Shown here piece by piece: positions 1 to 5,830 of a stretch of DNA of 7,110 nt. The stretch is taken from the NCBI GenBank assembly GCA_005882415.1, contig VBAE01000140.1, forward strand, positions 1-7,110. Reading direction: 5' to 3'. Under the pieces are notes generated by a model, which saw only the letters and a list, made by a program, of their open reading frames with translations, did no database searches and had not been told where the DNA came from. How positions within the stretch are numbered: position 1 is the first letter of the stretch; the number at the start of each line of letters is the position of its first letter. The DNA comes from Alphaproteobacteria bacterium. GTDB taxonomy: Bacteria; Pseudomonadota; Alphaproteobacteria; Sphingomonadales; Sphingomonadaceae. A program made the translations under genes and the position numbers.

Positions 1-1669
1 TCCGGAATTCGCCGCCGACCTTCACGTTGGCGGCGTCGAAGACCTGGCCGCGAATGCCGCTCGTCGACGCATTGCCGGTGGCGCTCCCCCAGATCGCGAC
101 ATATCCCCCCGCGCCGAGCGACGCGACGGTAGGGCGCGTCTGGTGGTTGGCGGTGAGGCTGTTCGCCCGAACTTCCAGGCCGGCGGCAAGCAAGGTGGGT
201 TCGACGGCCGAATCCGCGATTTGGATGGTGAAGGTCCTGTCGCCGACATTTCCTGCCGGATCGGTCGCACGGACGGTGACTGTGGCGGTGTGATGGGCCT
301 CGTAATCCAGCTTCGAATTGTCCGCGACGACCAGATTGTCGCCTTCGATCCGAAACGCCCCGCCGGTGGAGTCGGAGAGGATCGTGTAGCTGTCGGCGCC
401 GTTGACCGGTTCCTTCTGCGGGATGAACTCGATCGCGGCGACATTCTGTACGGCCAGTTCGCTGATCGTCAGGGTGGATGCGTCGAAGGCAACCGGAGCG
501 GCACCGATCGGGCTGTACATCTGTACCCGGATGCCGCCGTCGGCATTCGCCCACGAGCTGTCCGGCGCGCGTTCGTCGCCCGGACCCGACCCGTGCCACG
601 CGGCCACCAGTTCGCCCGACGCCAGGACCTCCAGCGTGGATTGGCCGTGATTCTGGTTGGGATGGTCGGTCTGGGTGCTGACGAGGAATTCGGTGCCGGC
701 CTTGTTGCCGCCGCTATCGAACGCCTGGGCGCGGACCACCCTCTCGCTGGTGCCGTATTGCGACGTGTCGGTCCAGCTGACGACGTAGCCGCCATTCGGG
801 AGGCCGACGATCTGCGGATCCGAATGGGTGTAGTTGGTGGTCGTGGTGACGAGCTGAATGTTCCCCACGGGATTGCCGGCCGAATCGTACCTGCTCGCGT
901 GGATTTCGGACGGGTTCTGCCAAACGATCGCGAAGCCGCCCCCCGGGGTTGCCGAGAGGGCTACGCTCAACGTTCCGGTTCCGACCGGAGGACCGGTGGG
1001 CACGGTGATCATGGGCGCCGCGACGCTGCCGTCCGGGTTGAACAGGCGGACCTGGGCCGAGTCGAAAGACATCGTCGCGGTGGCCAGCCGCCCGTCGGTA
1101 AGCGCCACCAGCGGCCCATTCACCGGGGCCGTGAAGCTGAACTGGCTGCCCAGGGTCGACGAAGCGGTGCTGTACAGGCGGCCGACGATCGCGGAATTGG
1201 CATAATAAGTGAACAGCACATCGCCGTTCGCAAGCGTGACCAGACTGGGGCGGGACTCGCTGCCGCCGGTGGTCGCGTTTACAAGGAACTCGCCGCCCAC
1301 CTGGACGCCTGAATCGGTGAAGCGCTGCGCCTTGACGCTCGAATCGGTCGAGTCTCCGCCCTGGCCGCTATAGTCGGTCCAGCTGACGATGAACCCTCCG
1401 GACGGAAGATAGGTGATCGCAGCGTCCGTCTGAAGCGACGCGCTCCAGGTGCTGACCAGGAATTGCGCGCCGACCTTCGCCCCGTTCGAGTCGAATACCT
1501 GGCCGTAGAGGTCGAAATCGGCGGGGTCGCCGTTGCTGCCTTGGTCTTCCCAGACCAGGACGAACCCCCCGGAGGAAAGTTTGCGCATCACAGGATTGGC
1601 CTGATCGCCCGCGAGGGTGGTGTTGGCGACGAACTCGCCATTGTGACGCGTGAAGAACTCCGTAGACAT
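1..1669 (-). CDS. Large repeat protein, N-terminal part of a type I secreted adhesin-like protein (C-terminus off the window)
   Basis: The frame is open from ATG at 1669 to the left edge (556 codons, no stop). AGGAGG lies five bases before the ATG, which settles the start. No signal peptide is visible: the protein begins MSTEFFTRHNGEFVANT. Residues about 10-160 and 260-380 carry diverged tandem repeats of about 55 residues, each with a GGFVxxW core (GGFVLVW 34-40, GGFIVSW 91-97, later GGYVVSW), then a Q-x-F-D segment (57-60, 115-119) and a G-x-x-F-L-V closing strand (GAQFLVS, GGEFLVN). Residues about 390-483 form a cadherin-like domain with LDYE at 454-457 followed by a V-x-V-x-A-x-D-x-x-G strand. 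Another repeat follows up to the edge. Repeats plus cadherin-like domains without a Sec signal are typical of RTX-type adhesins exported by type I systems through a C-terminal signal. That assignment is inference, because the C-terminus, calcium-binding nonapeptides and transporter genes are not in view. Confidence 0.85.
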   Translation of the reverse strand, partial: MSTEFFTRHNGEFVANTTLAGDQANPVMRKLSSGGFVLVWEDQGSNGDPADFDLYGQVFDSNGAKVGAQFLVSTWSASLQTDAAITYLPSGGFIVSWTDYSGQGGDSTDSSVKAQRFTDSGVQVGGEFLVNATTGGSESRPSLVTLANGDVLFTYYANSAIVGRLYSTASSTLGSQFSFTAPVNGPLVALTDGRLATATMSFDSAQVRLFNPDGSVAAPMITVPTGPPVGTGTLSVALSATPGGGFAIVWQNPSEIHASRYDSAGNPVGNIQLVTTTTNYTHSDPQIVGLPNGGYVVSWTDTSQYGTSERVVRAQAFDSGGNKAGTEFLVSTQTDHPNQNHGQSTLEVLASGELVAAWHGSGPGDERAPDSSWANADGGIRVQMYSPIGAAPVAFDASTLTISELAVQNVAAIEFIPQKEPVNGADSYTILSDSTGGAFRIEGDNLVVADNSKLDYEAHHTATVTVRATDPAGNVGDRTFTIQIADSAVEPTLLAAGLEVRANSLTANHQTRPTVASLGAGGYVAIWGSATGNASTSGIRGQVFDAANVKVGGEFR

Positions 1670-1675
1670 TCCGCC

Positions 1676-1704
1676 TCCTGCGGTTGAAGTTACGAACCGC
1701 AGAA
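1676..1704 (-). promoter_or_regulatory. Leader hairpin overlapping the ribosome binding site of the adhesin-like gene
   Basis: On the minus strand CTGCGGTT (1702-1695) and AACCGCAG (1685-1678) form a perfect 8-bp stem around a 9-base loop. A U-G and a U-A pair extend it to 10 bp (1704-1695 with 1685-1676). The 3' arm therefore covers AGGA of the AGGAGG ribosome site at 1679-1674. Folding would hide part of that site, so translational control of the adhesin is plausible. The pairing is read directly from the sequence; the regulatory role is inference. A DNA operator is the alternative. Confidence 0.5.
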
Positions 1705-1729
1705 TCCCCCCCAGGGACCGGTTGCTAAG

Positions 1730-1757
1730 TCACTAGCGCGAAGCCTGAAAATCGCAA
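1730..1757 (-). promoter_or_regulatory. Weak promoter candidate for the adhesin-like gene
   Basis: On the minus strand TTGCGA (1757-1752) and TAGTGA (1735-1730) are separated by 16 bases. Transcription would begin near 1723 and give a leader of about 54 bases that includes the ribosome-site hairpin. Both boxes deviate from consensus, so this is only a candidate. Confidence 0.25.
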
Positions 1758-1772
1758 AAAGGAAATTTTCAG
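1745..1772. promoter_or_regulatory. AT-rich inverted repeat, possible operator
   Basis: CTGAAAAT (1745-1752) and ATTTTCAG (1765-1772) are perfect 8-bp inverted arms around 12 bases. The site is the most AT-rich patch in the GC-rich gap and overlaps the candidate -35 box of the adhesin-like gene. It could be a binding site for a dimeric regulator. No particular regulator is recognised. Confidence 0.35.
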
Positions 1773-1795
1773 CGCCGCTCCGCTTTCCGCAGATT

Positions 1796-1810
1796 GCGGC
1801 AAGCTGCCGC
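1796..1810 (-). terminator. Small hairpin after the Rieske gene, weak terminator candidate
   Basis: GCGGCA (1796-1801) and TGCCGC (1805-1810) form a 6-bp stem with a 3-base loop, about 59 bases past the oxygenase stop codon. There is no T-tract directly after it on the minus strand; a T-rich run comes only about 30 bases later. An overlapping alternative stem, CCGCA/TGCGG (1787-1799), competes with it. The evidence for termination is weak. Confidence 0.22.
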
Positions 1811-1868
1811 GCCAGATCGGTACGAAAGAGCGGCGCGGATAGAGGCAAATTCTGCCCGTGGCCAGTGG

Positions 1869-3083
1869 CTATCGACGCTGGCCGGCCCGGCTCCACCCCG
1901 GAGGCGGCGGCCGGTGTTCGCGCGCCTCGGGGATCAGTCCCCGCATCCTGGCGCAGAAGCTCCTGAGGCAGACTTCCTCTTCGCTCAAGGGGCCGACGGT
2001 GAAGCTCCTCGACCCCATCCCCGCCTGCACCCGTTCGATCAGCCTGGTGTCCTCGGCATTCACTTCGCGGTTGATCCGCCAGTTCAAATAGCGCGCCGCC
2101 CTCATCTCGCGCCGCGCGTCCGGCAATGCATAGCTGATCTCGCGGATCAGGGTCTGGGTCGGCGAGACGGGGAGGAACTGCATGAAATCGACTTGGTCCG
2201 GGTAGATGTCGAAGGCGACGTTCGGCCAGAGCTTGAAATAGAGCCACAGCCGCTGCGCCTCGGGCGGGAGGTGCGGAACCGGCGGCAGGGTCTTCTGGTA
2301 CATCCGCTCGGAGAGGTTGCGCGACGGGCGGTCGACCAGGCTTCCCCACATCCGGTCGACATGCTCCTCCGCCTCGATCCCGTAGCCGCGCCCGAACAGG
2401 CGGGTAAGGCCGGGGTGGGCGACAGGGATGTGGAGCCCGTCCGAGTAATTATCGCCGACGTTTTTCCAGTTCACCGGACGCGGCCTCAGCGTCACCCGGC
2501 CGACCGCGCGAAGCTCCTCGAAGCGATAGGGTGCGACCATCTTTTCATAAGGCGCCATCATCGACGCGACCGAGGGGCCGTCGCCCTCCAGCCGGACGAA
2601 GACGAAGCCGCGCCAGACTTCCAGGTCGACCGGGGCGAGCCCGTGGCGTGTGAGGTCGAGCTCCCCGTAACCCTCCCGCCCAGGCACGGCGAGCAGGCGA
2701 CCGTCGCTGTCATAGGTCCAGGCGTGATAGGGGCAGACCAGCTTCTTGGAGCAGCCCGAGGCGCCGTCGACCAGCCGCGAGCCGCGGTGGCGGCAGACGT
2801 TGGTGAAGGCGCGGACCGCGTCGTCGCGGCCGCGGATGGCGATGATGCTCTCGCCGAGGAATTCGAGCGTGTGCCAGCTTCCGGCGTCCGGCAGATCCGA
2901 GAGGTGGCAGACCACCTGCCAGCTCGGCCGCATCACCCGCTCCGCCTCGGCGGCGAAAAATTCGGGGTCGGAATAGGTCCAGGCGGGCAGGCTCCAGCCG
3001 GCGTCGGGGTCGGCGTTGAGGCGAGGGGCCGGGCTGGCTTCGTCGCGCGAAACGGGGCCTTGGTGATCGAAACGGGTGCGCAC
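1869..3083 (-). CDS. Rieske non-haem iron oxygenase, alpha subunit (ring-hydroxylating / N-demethylating type, substrate unknown)
   Basis: This 404-residue protein has both centres of the family. The Rieske [2Fe-2S] motif is C97-x-H99-x17-C117-x2-H120 (NVCRHRG ... CPYHAW). The catalytic domain has NWKNVGDNYSDGLH with D215-x-x-H218-x4-H223, matching the bridging aspartate and two iron-binding histidines of naphthalene dioxygenase; D345 in NAEDTRL is the likely third iron ligand. It should be a cytoplasmic oxygenase needing electrons from a separate reductase or ferredoxin. None is in the window, so the substrate stays open: the trimeric alpha-only group includes glycine betaine, stachydrine and carnitine oxygenases as well as aromatic dioxygenases. 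The frame stays open far upstream, but that part is antisense to the protease gene. GTG at 3083 is the only credible start after the gap begins; it has no Shine-Dalgarno site but an adjacent promoter-like sequence. The next in-frame ATG, at residue 51, would remove conserved N-terminal sequence. Confidence 0.9.
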   Translation of the reverse strand: MRTRFDHQGPVSRDEASPAPRLNADPDAGWSLPAWTYSDPEFFAAEAERVMRPSWQVVCHLSDLPDAGSWHTLEFLGESIIAIRGRDDAVRAFTNVCRHRGSRLVDGASGCSKKLVCPYHAWTYDSDGRLLAVPGREGYGELDLTRHGLAPVDLEVWRGFVFVRLEGDGPSVASMMAPYEKMVAPYRFEELRAVGRVTLRPRPVNWKNVGDNYSDGLHIPVAHPGLTRLFGRGYGIEAEEHVDRMWGSLVDRPSRNLSERMYQKTLPPVPHLPPEAQRLWLYFKLWPNVAFDIYPDQVDFMQFLPVSPTQTLIREISYALPDARREMRAARYLNWRINREVNAEDTRLIERVQAGMGSRSFTVGPLSEEEVCLRSFCARMRGLIPEAREHRPPPPGWSRAGQRR

Positions 3084-3088
3084 CCATC

Positions 3089-3118
3089 CGATTAGGAGTA
3101 ACGCAGGAGCGACGTCAA
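3089..3118 (-). promoter_or_regulatory. Sigma-70-like promoter for the Rieske gene, probably giving a leaderless message
   Basis: On the minus strand TTGACG (3118-3113) and TAATCG (3094-3089) are 18 bases apart. Transcription starting six bases after the -10 box would begin at position 3083, the first base of the GTG start codon. The lack of a ribosome site before that GTG fits a leaderless message. The boxes are seen; the start site is inferred. A GACGTC palindrome (3111-3116) overlaps the -35 box. Confidence 0.5.
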
Positions 3119-3158
3119 TCGCCCCTTCCGGGCGAGGCCGAATGGGGTTGGGCGAGTT

Positions 3159-4163
3159 ATGCCGATCAACAAGCGACTTACCGCGCCGTTCGCCGCCGCA
3201 GCCGCGGCTGCCCTCGCCGCTGCATCGCCGCTCCAGGGGCAGGATGCGGCGCCCGCCGCCGCTCCCGCCGCGTCTCCGTCGGGCGAACAGATCGGCCTCG
3301 GCACCGATGCGACCGACCGGATGACCGTCCCCGTCAGCCTCGAAGGGCAGGGCCCCTACCGCTTCATCGTCGACACCGGCGCCGAGCGGACCGTGATCTC
3401 GCGCGAGCTCGCCACCACCCTCCAGCTCGTCCCCGGCAACACCGCCCGGGTGCACAGCATGACCGAGGTGAGCGACATCGCCACCGTGCTGATCCAGAAG
3501 CTCCAGCTCGGCCGCAAGTCGATCACCGCCATCCATGCGCCCGCTCTGGCGCGGCGCAACCTCGGCGCGGAGGGGATGCTCGGGGTGGACACGCTCCAGG
3601 CGCAGCGGGTGATGTTCGATTTCGGAAAAGGGCAGATGACCGTCTCGCCCTCGGCCCGGGTCGAGGTGAAATGGCCGCGCGACACCATCGTCATCACCGC
3701 CCGCAACCGCTTCGGCCACCTGGTCCTGGTCAACGCCTCGGTGAACGGCGAGAAGGTCTATGCGGTGATCGACACCGGCTCGCAGATCACGATCGGCAAT
3801 AGCGTGCTTCGCCGCCGGCTCGAGCAGAAGGGCAAGCTCGCGTTCGTCAAGCCGATCGAGATCGTCAGCGTCACCGGCGGCCGCGCGCCCGCCGAGCTGA
3901 CCCGGATCGGCCGGATCCGGATCGGCGACCTCGACATCAACGACCTCCCCGTCGCCTTCGCCGACGTCCACCCGTTCCGCAAATTGGAGCTGATGGACCG
4001 CCCGGCGATCCTGCTCGGAATGGACGCGCTTCAGCTGTTCGACCGGGTCTCCGTCGATTTCGCCAACCGCAAGGTGAGGCTCCTGCCCCCCGGCTCCAAC
4101 GAAACCCCCGACGCGATCATCCTCCCCGGCACCAACCGCGGGAAGAGCATCAGGATAGGGTGA
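3159..4163 (+). CDS. Exported two-lobed retropepsin-like aspartic protease
   Basis: This 334-residue protein starts with a probable Sec signal peptide: KR at 5-6, an alanine-rich hydrophobic stretch at about 9-22, and a likely cut in the SPLQGQDA region. An Ala/Pro-rich linker follows to about residue 42. Two homologous halves follow. Half one has the catalytic D72-T-G (FIVDTGAERT) and closes with GMLGVDTL (139-146) and VMFDF. Half two has D205-T-G (AVIDTGSQIT) and closes with ILLGMDAL (284-291) and VSVDF. Each half is a complete retropepsin-type lobe, so one chain can supply both aspartates, as in pepsin. The probable site is the periplasm or cell envelope; the substrate is unknown. No strong Shine-Dalgarno site precedes the ATG (a G-rich stretch at 3144-3153 only). 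The gene is divergent from the Rieske gene across about 75 bp and convergent with the CoA-binding gene across a palindromic repeat. A non-proteolytic role cannot be excluded. Confidence 0.88.
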   Translation: MPINKRLTAPFAAAAAAALAAASPLQGQDAAPAAAPAASPSGEQIGLGTDATDRMTVPVSLEGQGPYRFIVDTGAERTVISRELATTLQLVPGNTARVHSMTEVSDIATVLIQKLQLGRKSITAIHAPALARRNLGAEGMLGVDTLQAQRVMFDFGKGQMTVSPSARVEVKWPRDTIVITARNRFGHLVLVNASVNGEKVYAVIDTGSQITIGNSVLRRRLEQKGKLAFVKPIEIVSVTGGRAPAELTRIGRIRIGDLDINDLPVAFADVHPFRKLELMDRPAILLGMDALQLFDRVSVDFANRKVRLLPPGSNETPDAIILPGTNRGKSIRIG

Positions 4164-4171
4164 CCTCTTTG

Positions 4172-4198
4172 CCTCCCTGCCGCGAAGCGGCGGGGAGG
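4172..4198 (+). terminator. Strong hairpin just after the aspartic protease gene
   Basis: CCTCCCTGCCGC (4172-4183) pairs with GCGGCGGGGAGG (4187-4198) over 12 bp, including one T-G pair, around a GAA loop. It begins eight bases past the stop codon of the protease gene. No T-tract follows, so it could slow or stop polymerase or protect the 3' end rather than act as a classic intrinsic terminator. It is also the end hairpin of the left REP-like unit. Confidence 0.45.
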
Positions 4199-4277
4199 GG
4201 GACCACCGGAGGTGGTGGAGGGGTGACATGGCTCCGACTCCGAGTTCGGTCACCCCTCCACCAGCTCCGTTGGTCCC

Positions 4278-4301
4278 CCTCCCCATCTGGCGATGGGGAG
4301 G
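4278..4301 (-). terminator. Hairpin after the CoA-binding gene, mirror of the one at 4172-4198
   Basis: CCTCCCCATC (4278-4287) and GATGGGGAGG (4292-4301) form a perfect 10-bp stem with a 4-base loop, starting six bases past the minus-strand stop codon. No T-tract follows. It is the end hairpin of the right REP-like unit and could end or stabilise the mrp operon transcript. Confidence 0.42.
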
Positions 4302-4307
4302 CAGGGG

Positions 4308-4736
4308 TTATGCGACCCTCGGCACCCGAAACCTCGGAATATCGATCGCGGGGCACCTATCCATGACCACCTTGAGCCCCGCGGCTTCGGCTCGGGCGGC
4401 GGCTTCTTCGTTGATCACCCCGAGTTGGAGCCAAACCGACTTCGCCCCCGCGGCGATCGCTTCGTCGACCGCCTCGCCGGCGGCCTGGGGGCGGCGGAAG
4501 ATGTCGACCATGTCTATCGGCTCGCCGATTTGCGACAGCTCGCGCCAGACATATTCGCCATGGACATGCTCGCCGGTGATCTGCGGGTTGACCGGGATCA
4601 CGCGGTAGCCGTGCTCCTGGAGGAAGCGCATCACATTGTAGCTCGGCCGGTCCGGCCGGTCGGACGCGCCGATCATCGCGATCGTGCGGGTCTCGGTCAG
4701 GAGGTCGCGGATTTCCTGTTCGGTGCTGAGCGGCAT
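4308..4736 (-). CDS. CoA-binding protein, YccU-like (CoA_binding_2 family)
   Basis: At 142 residues this is the usual full length for these small single-domain proteins with a Rossmann-like CoA-binding fold. The nucleotide-binding loop IAMIGASDRPDRPSYNV lies at residues 19-35, followed by the second strand YRVIPVNP (44-51). Other family landmarks are VDIFRRP (77-83), WLQLGV (102-107) and VMDRCPAID (124-132). AAGGAGG at 4748-4742 lies six bases before the ATG and fixes the start. The gene begins 27 bp after the end of mrp and is probably cotranscribed with it. The cellular role of the family is poorly defined; it resembles the CoA-binding part of succinyl-CoA synthetase but has no catalytic domain. 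Confidence 0.9.
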   Translation of the reverse strand: MPLSTEQEIRDLLTETRTIAMIGASDRPDRPSYNVMRFLQEHGYRVIPVNPQITGEHVHGEYVWRELSQIGEPIDMVDIFRRPQAAGEAVDEAIAAGAKSVWLQLGVINEEAAARAEAAGLKVVMDRCPAIDIPRFRVPRVA

Positions 4737-4763
4737 GTGGTTCCTCCTTGCCCGGACAACCCG

Positions 4764-5759
4764 TCAGGCGGCGGTTCGGTTCACCTCCGCAAGGAGGCGC
4801 TCGGCGAGGCGGGCGAAGATGGCGGCTTCCTCGCCCTCGCCGGCGGCGGGCGGATTGCCCTCGTCCGAGGCCCGGCGGATCGACAAGGTAAGCGGGATCC
4901 GGCCGAGGAAGGGGATGCCGAGCGTTTTCGCCGCTGCCTCCGCGCCGCCGGAGCCGAACGGGTCCGACACCTCGCCGCAATGGGGGCAGGCGTATCCCGC
5001 CATGTTCTCGATCAGGCCGAAGAGGGGCACCGTCATCTGGCGGAACAGGTCGATGGCGCGGGTGGCGTCGATCAGGGCCAGGTCCTGCGGGGTGGAGACG
5101 ATCACCGCGCCGGCCGGCTTCCACTTCTGGATGAGGGAGAGCTGGACGTCGCCAGTGCCGGGGGGGAGGTCGACGATCAGAGTGTCGCAATCGCCCCAGT
5201 CGCCCTCGATCATCTGGCCGAGCGCGCTCGCCGCCATCGGGCCGCGAAGCGCCAGCGCCTTGCCGCTCTCCACCATCTGGCCGATCGACAGCATTCGGAT
5301 GCCGTGCGCCGTGCCGGCGACGATCTGCTTGTCGATCAGCGCCGGGCGGTCGAAATTGCCCATGATCCGCGGCTGGGAAGGTCCGTAAATGTCGGCATCC
5401 ACGAGGCCGACCCGCCGTCCCGCGCGGGCGAGGGCGATTGCGAGATTGGCCGAGACCGTCGACTTGCCGACCCCGCCCTTGCCGCTGCCGATGGCGATGA
5501 TCGTGCGCTCGACCTTGTCCGCACTCATCGCCACCCGAACTTCGCTTATCCCGGCAACCTTGCCGACTGCCTCCCTGATCCGCTCCTCCAGCGCCGCGCG
5601 CTCGCCCGCGCCGAGGCCGGTCGCGTCCACCACCAGATTGGCGATTCCGCCGCCGCTCCGGACCACCGGCACCCGTCCCGACGAGACGAGGTCTCCCTTG
5701 CCTCTGGGGTCGGGGAGGGCGGCGAGTGCGGCCCTGATCGCTTCATCGTCCTGCATCAT
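4764..5759 (-). CDS. mrp: Mrp/ApbC (NBP35 family) iron-sulfur cluster carrier ATPase
   Basis: This cytoplasmic P-loop ATPase binds and hands on Fe-S clusters to apoproteins. Residues about 1-80 form the N-terminal MIP18 (DUF59) domain. The deviant Walker A motif KGGVGKS is at 94-100, the DADIYGPSQP segment at 121-130, DLPPGTGD at 197-204, and the cluster-binding C258-P-H-C261 follows ENMAGYA. Length, 331 residues, is slightly short for the family, mainly because of a compact N-terminus. Two adjacent ATG codons (5759 and 5756) are candidate starts, both with poor ribosome sites. A GTG at 5795 would add a low-complexity MASGGGG head and is less likely. Downstream and 27 bp away is the CoA-binding gene, likely in the same operon. 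Upstream and divergent is hflK, an arrangement I recall as common in Sphingomonadales. Confidence 0.95.
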   Translation of the reverse strand: MMQDDEAIRAALAALPDPRGKGDLVSSGRVPVVRSGGGIANLVVDATGLGAGERAALEERIREAVGKVAGISEVRVAMSADKVERTIIAIGSGKGGVGKSTVSANLAIALARAGRRVGLVDADIYGPSQPRIMGNFDRPALIDKQIVAGTAHGIRMLSIGQMVESGKALALRGPMAASALGQMIEGDWGDCDTLIVDLPPGTGDVQLSLIQKWKPAGAVIVSTPQDLALIDATRAIDLFRQMTVPLFGLIENMAGYACPHCGEVSDPFGSGGAEAAAKTLGIPFLGRIPLTLSIRRASDEGNPPAAGEGEEAAIFARLAERLLAEVNRTAA

Positions 5760-5830
5760 CCCGGTGCAGATAGGGCCGCCGCCGCCGCTTGCCACTGTTT
5801 TTCCCGAAGCGCCGTTCCTATAAAGGCCCC
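5760..5830. other. Short divergent intergenic region between mrp and hflK
   Basis: These 71 bases must hold the promoters of both operons unless one lies inside the opposite gene. I see no convincing -35/-10 pair in either direction. TATAAA at 5819-5824 lies only six bases before the hflK start and merges with AAAGG (5822-5826), which serves better as the hflK ribosome site. Confidence 0.4.

Larger units (their letters stand above)
4170..4303. repeat. REPIN-like element: two inverted copies of a REP-type palindromic unit
   Basis: A left unit (4170-4227, plus) and a right unit (4249-4303, minus) face each other across a 21-base centre (4228-4248). The inner 36 bases of each unit (4192-4227 and 4249-4284) are reverse complements with only two mismatches, and the innermost 14 (GGTGGAGGGGTGAC against GTCACCCCTCCACC) are perfect. 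Each unit begins TGCCTCCC and carries its own terminal hairpin. Such doublets are typical of REP sequences mobilised by RAYT transposases; no RAYT gene is in this window, and copy number elsewhere cannot be seen. It fills the gap between two convergent genes almost exactly, ending four bases before the stop codon at 4308-4310. Confidence 0.75.

Noticed and set aside
143..1312. A 389-codon open frame on the plus strand
   Set aside because: It is antisense to the adhesin-like gene. The minus frame has a strong ribosome site, repeat structure and a cadherin-like domain.
1706..1712. Run of seven C bases in the gap before the adhesin-like gene, as a phase-variation tract
   Set aside because: It is short, lies outside any coding frame and between the candidate promoter and the ribosome site, so slippage would have little clear effect.
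1794..3095. A 433-codon open frame on the plus strand
   Set aside because: It is antisense to the Rieske gene and has the low-information composition of a GC-rich shadow.
3120..3134. CGCCC/GGGCG hairpin between the Rieske and protease genes
   Set aside because: A 5-bp GC-only stem with a 5-base loop is expected by chance at this base composition.
3084..4286. Upstream extension of the Rieske reading frame by about 400 codons
   Set aside because: The extension is antisense to the aspartic protease gene, is rich in Asp/Gly/His without family features, and runs into the palindromic repeat. The real gene begins near 3083.
4170..4303. CRISPR array or insertion sequence
   Set aside because: There are only two units, in inverted orientation, with no spacers, transposase gene or target-site duplication visible.
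5819..5824. TATAAA before hflK as a -10 box
   Set aside because: It is only six bases from the ATG and no -35 box lies 16-18 bases upstream. The overlapping AAAGG works better as a ribosome site.
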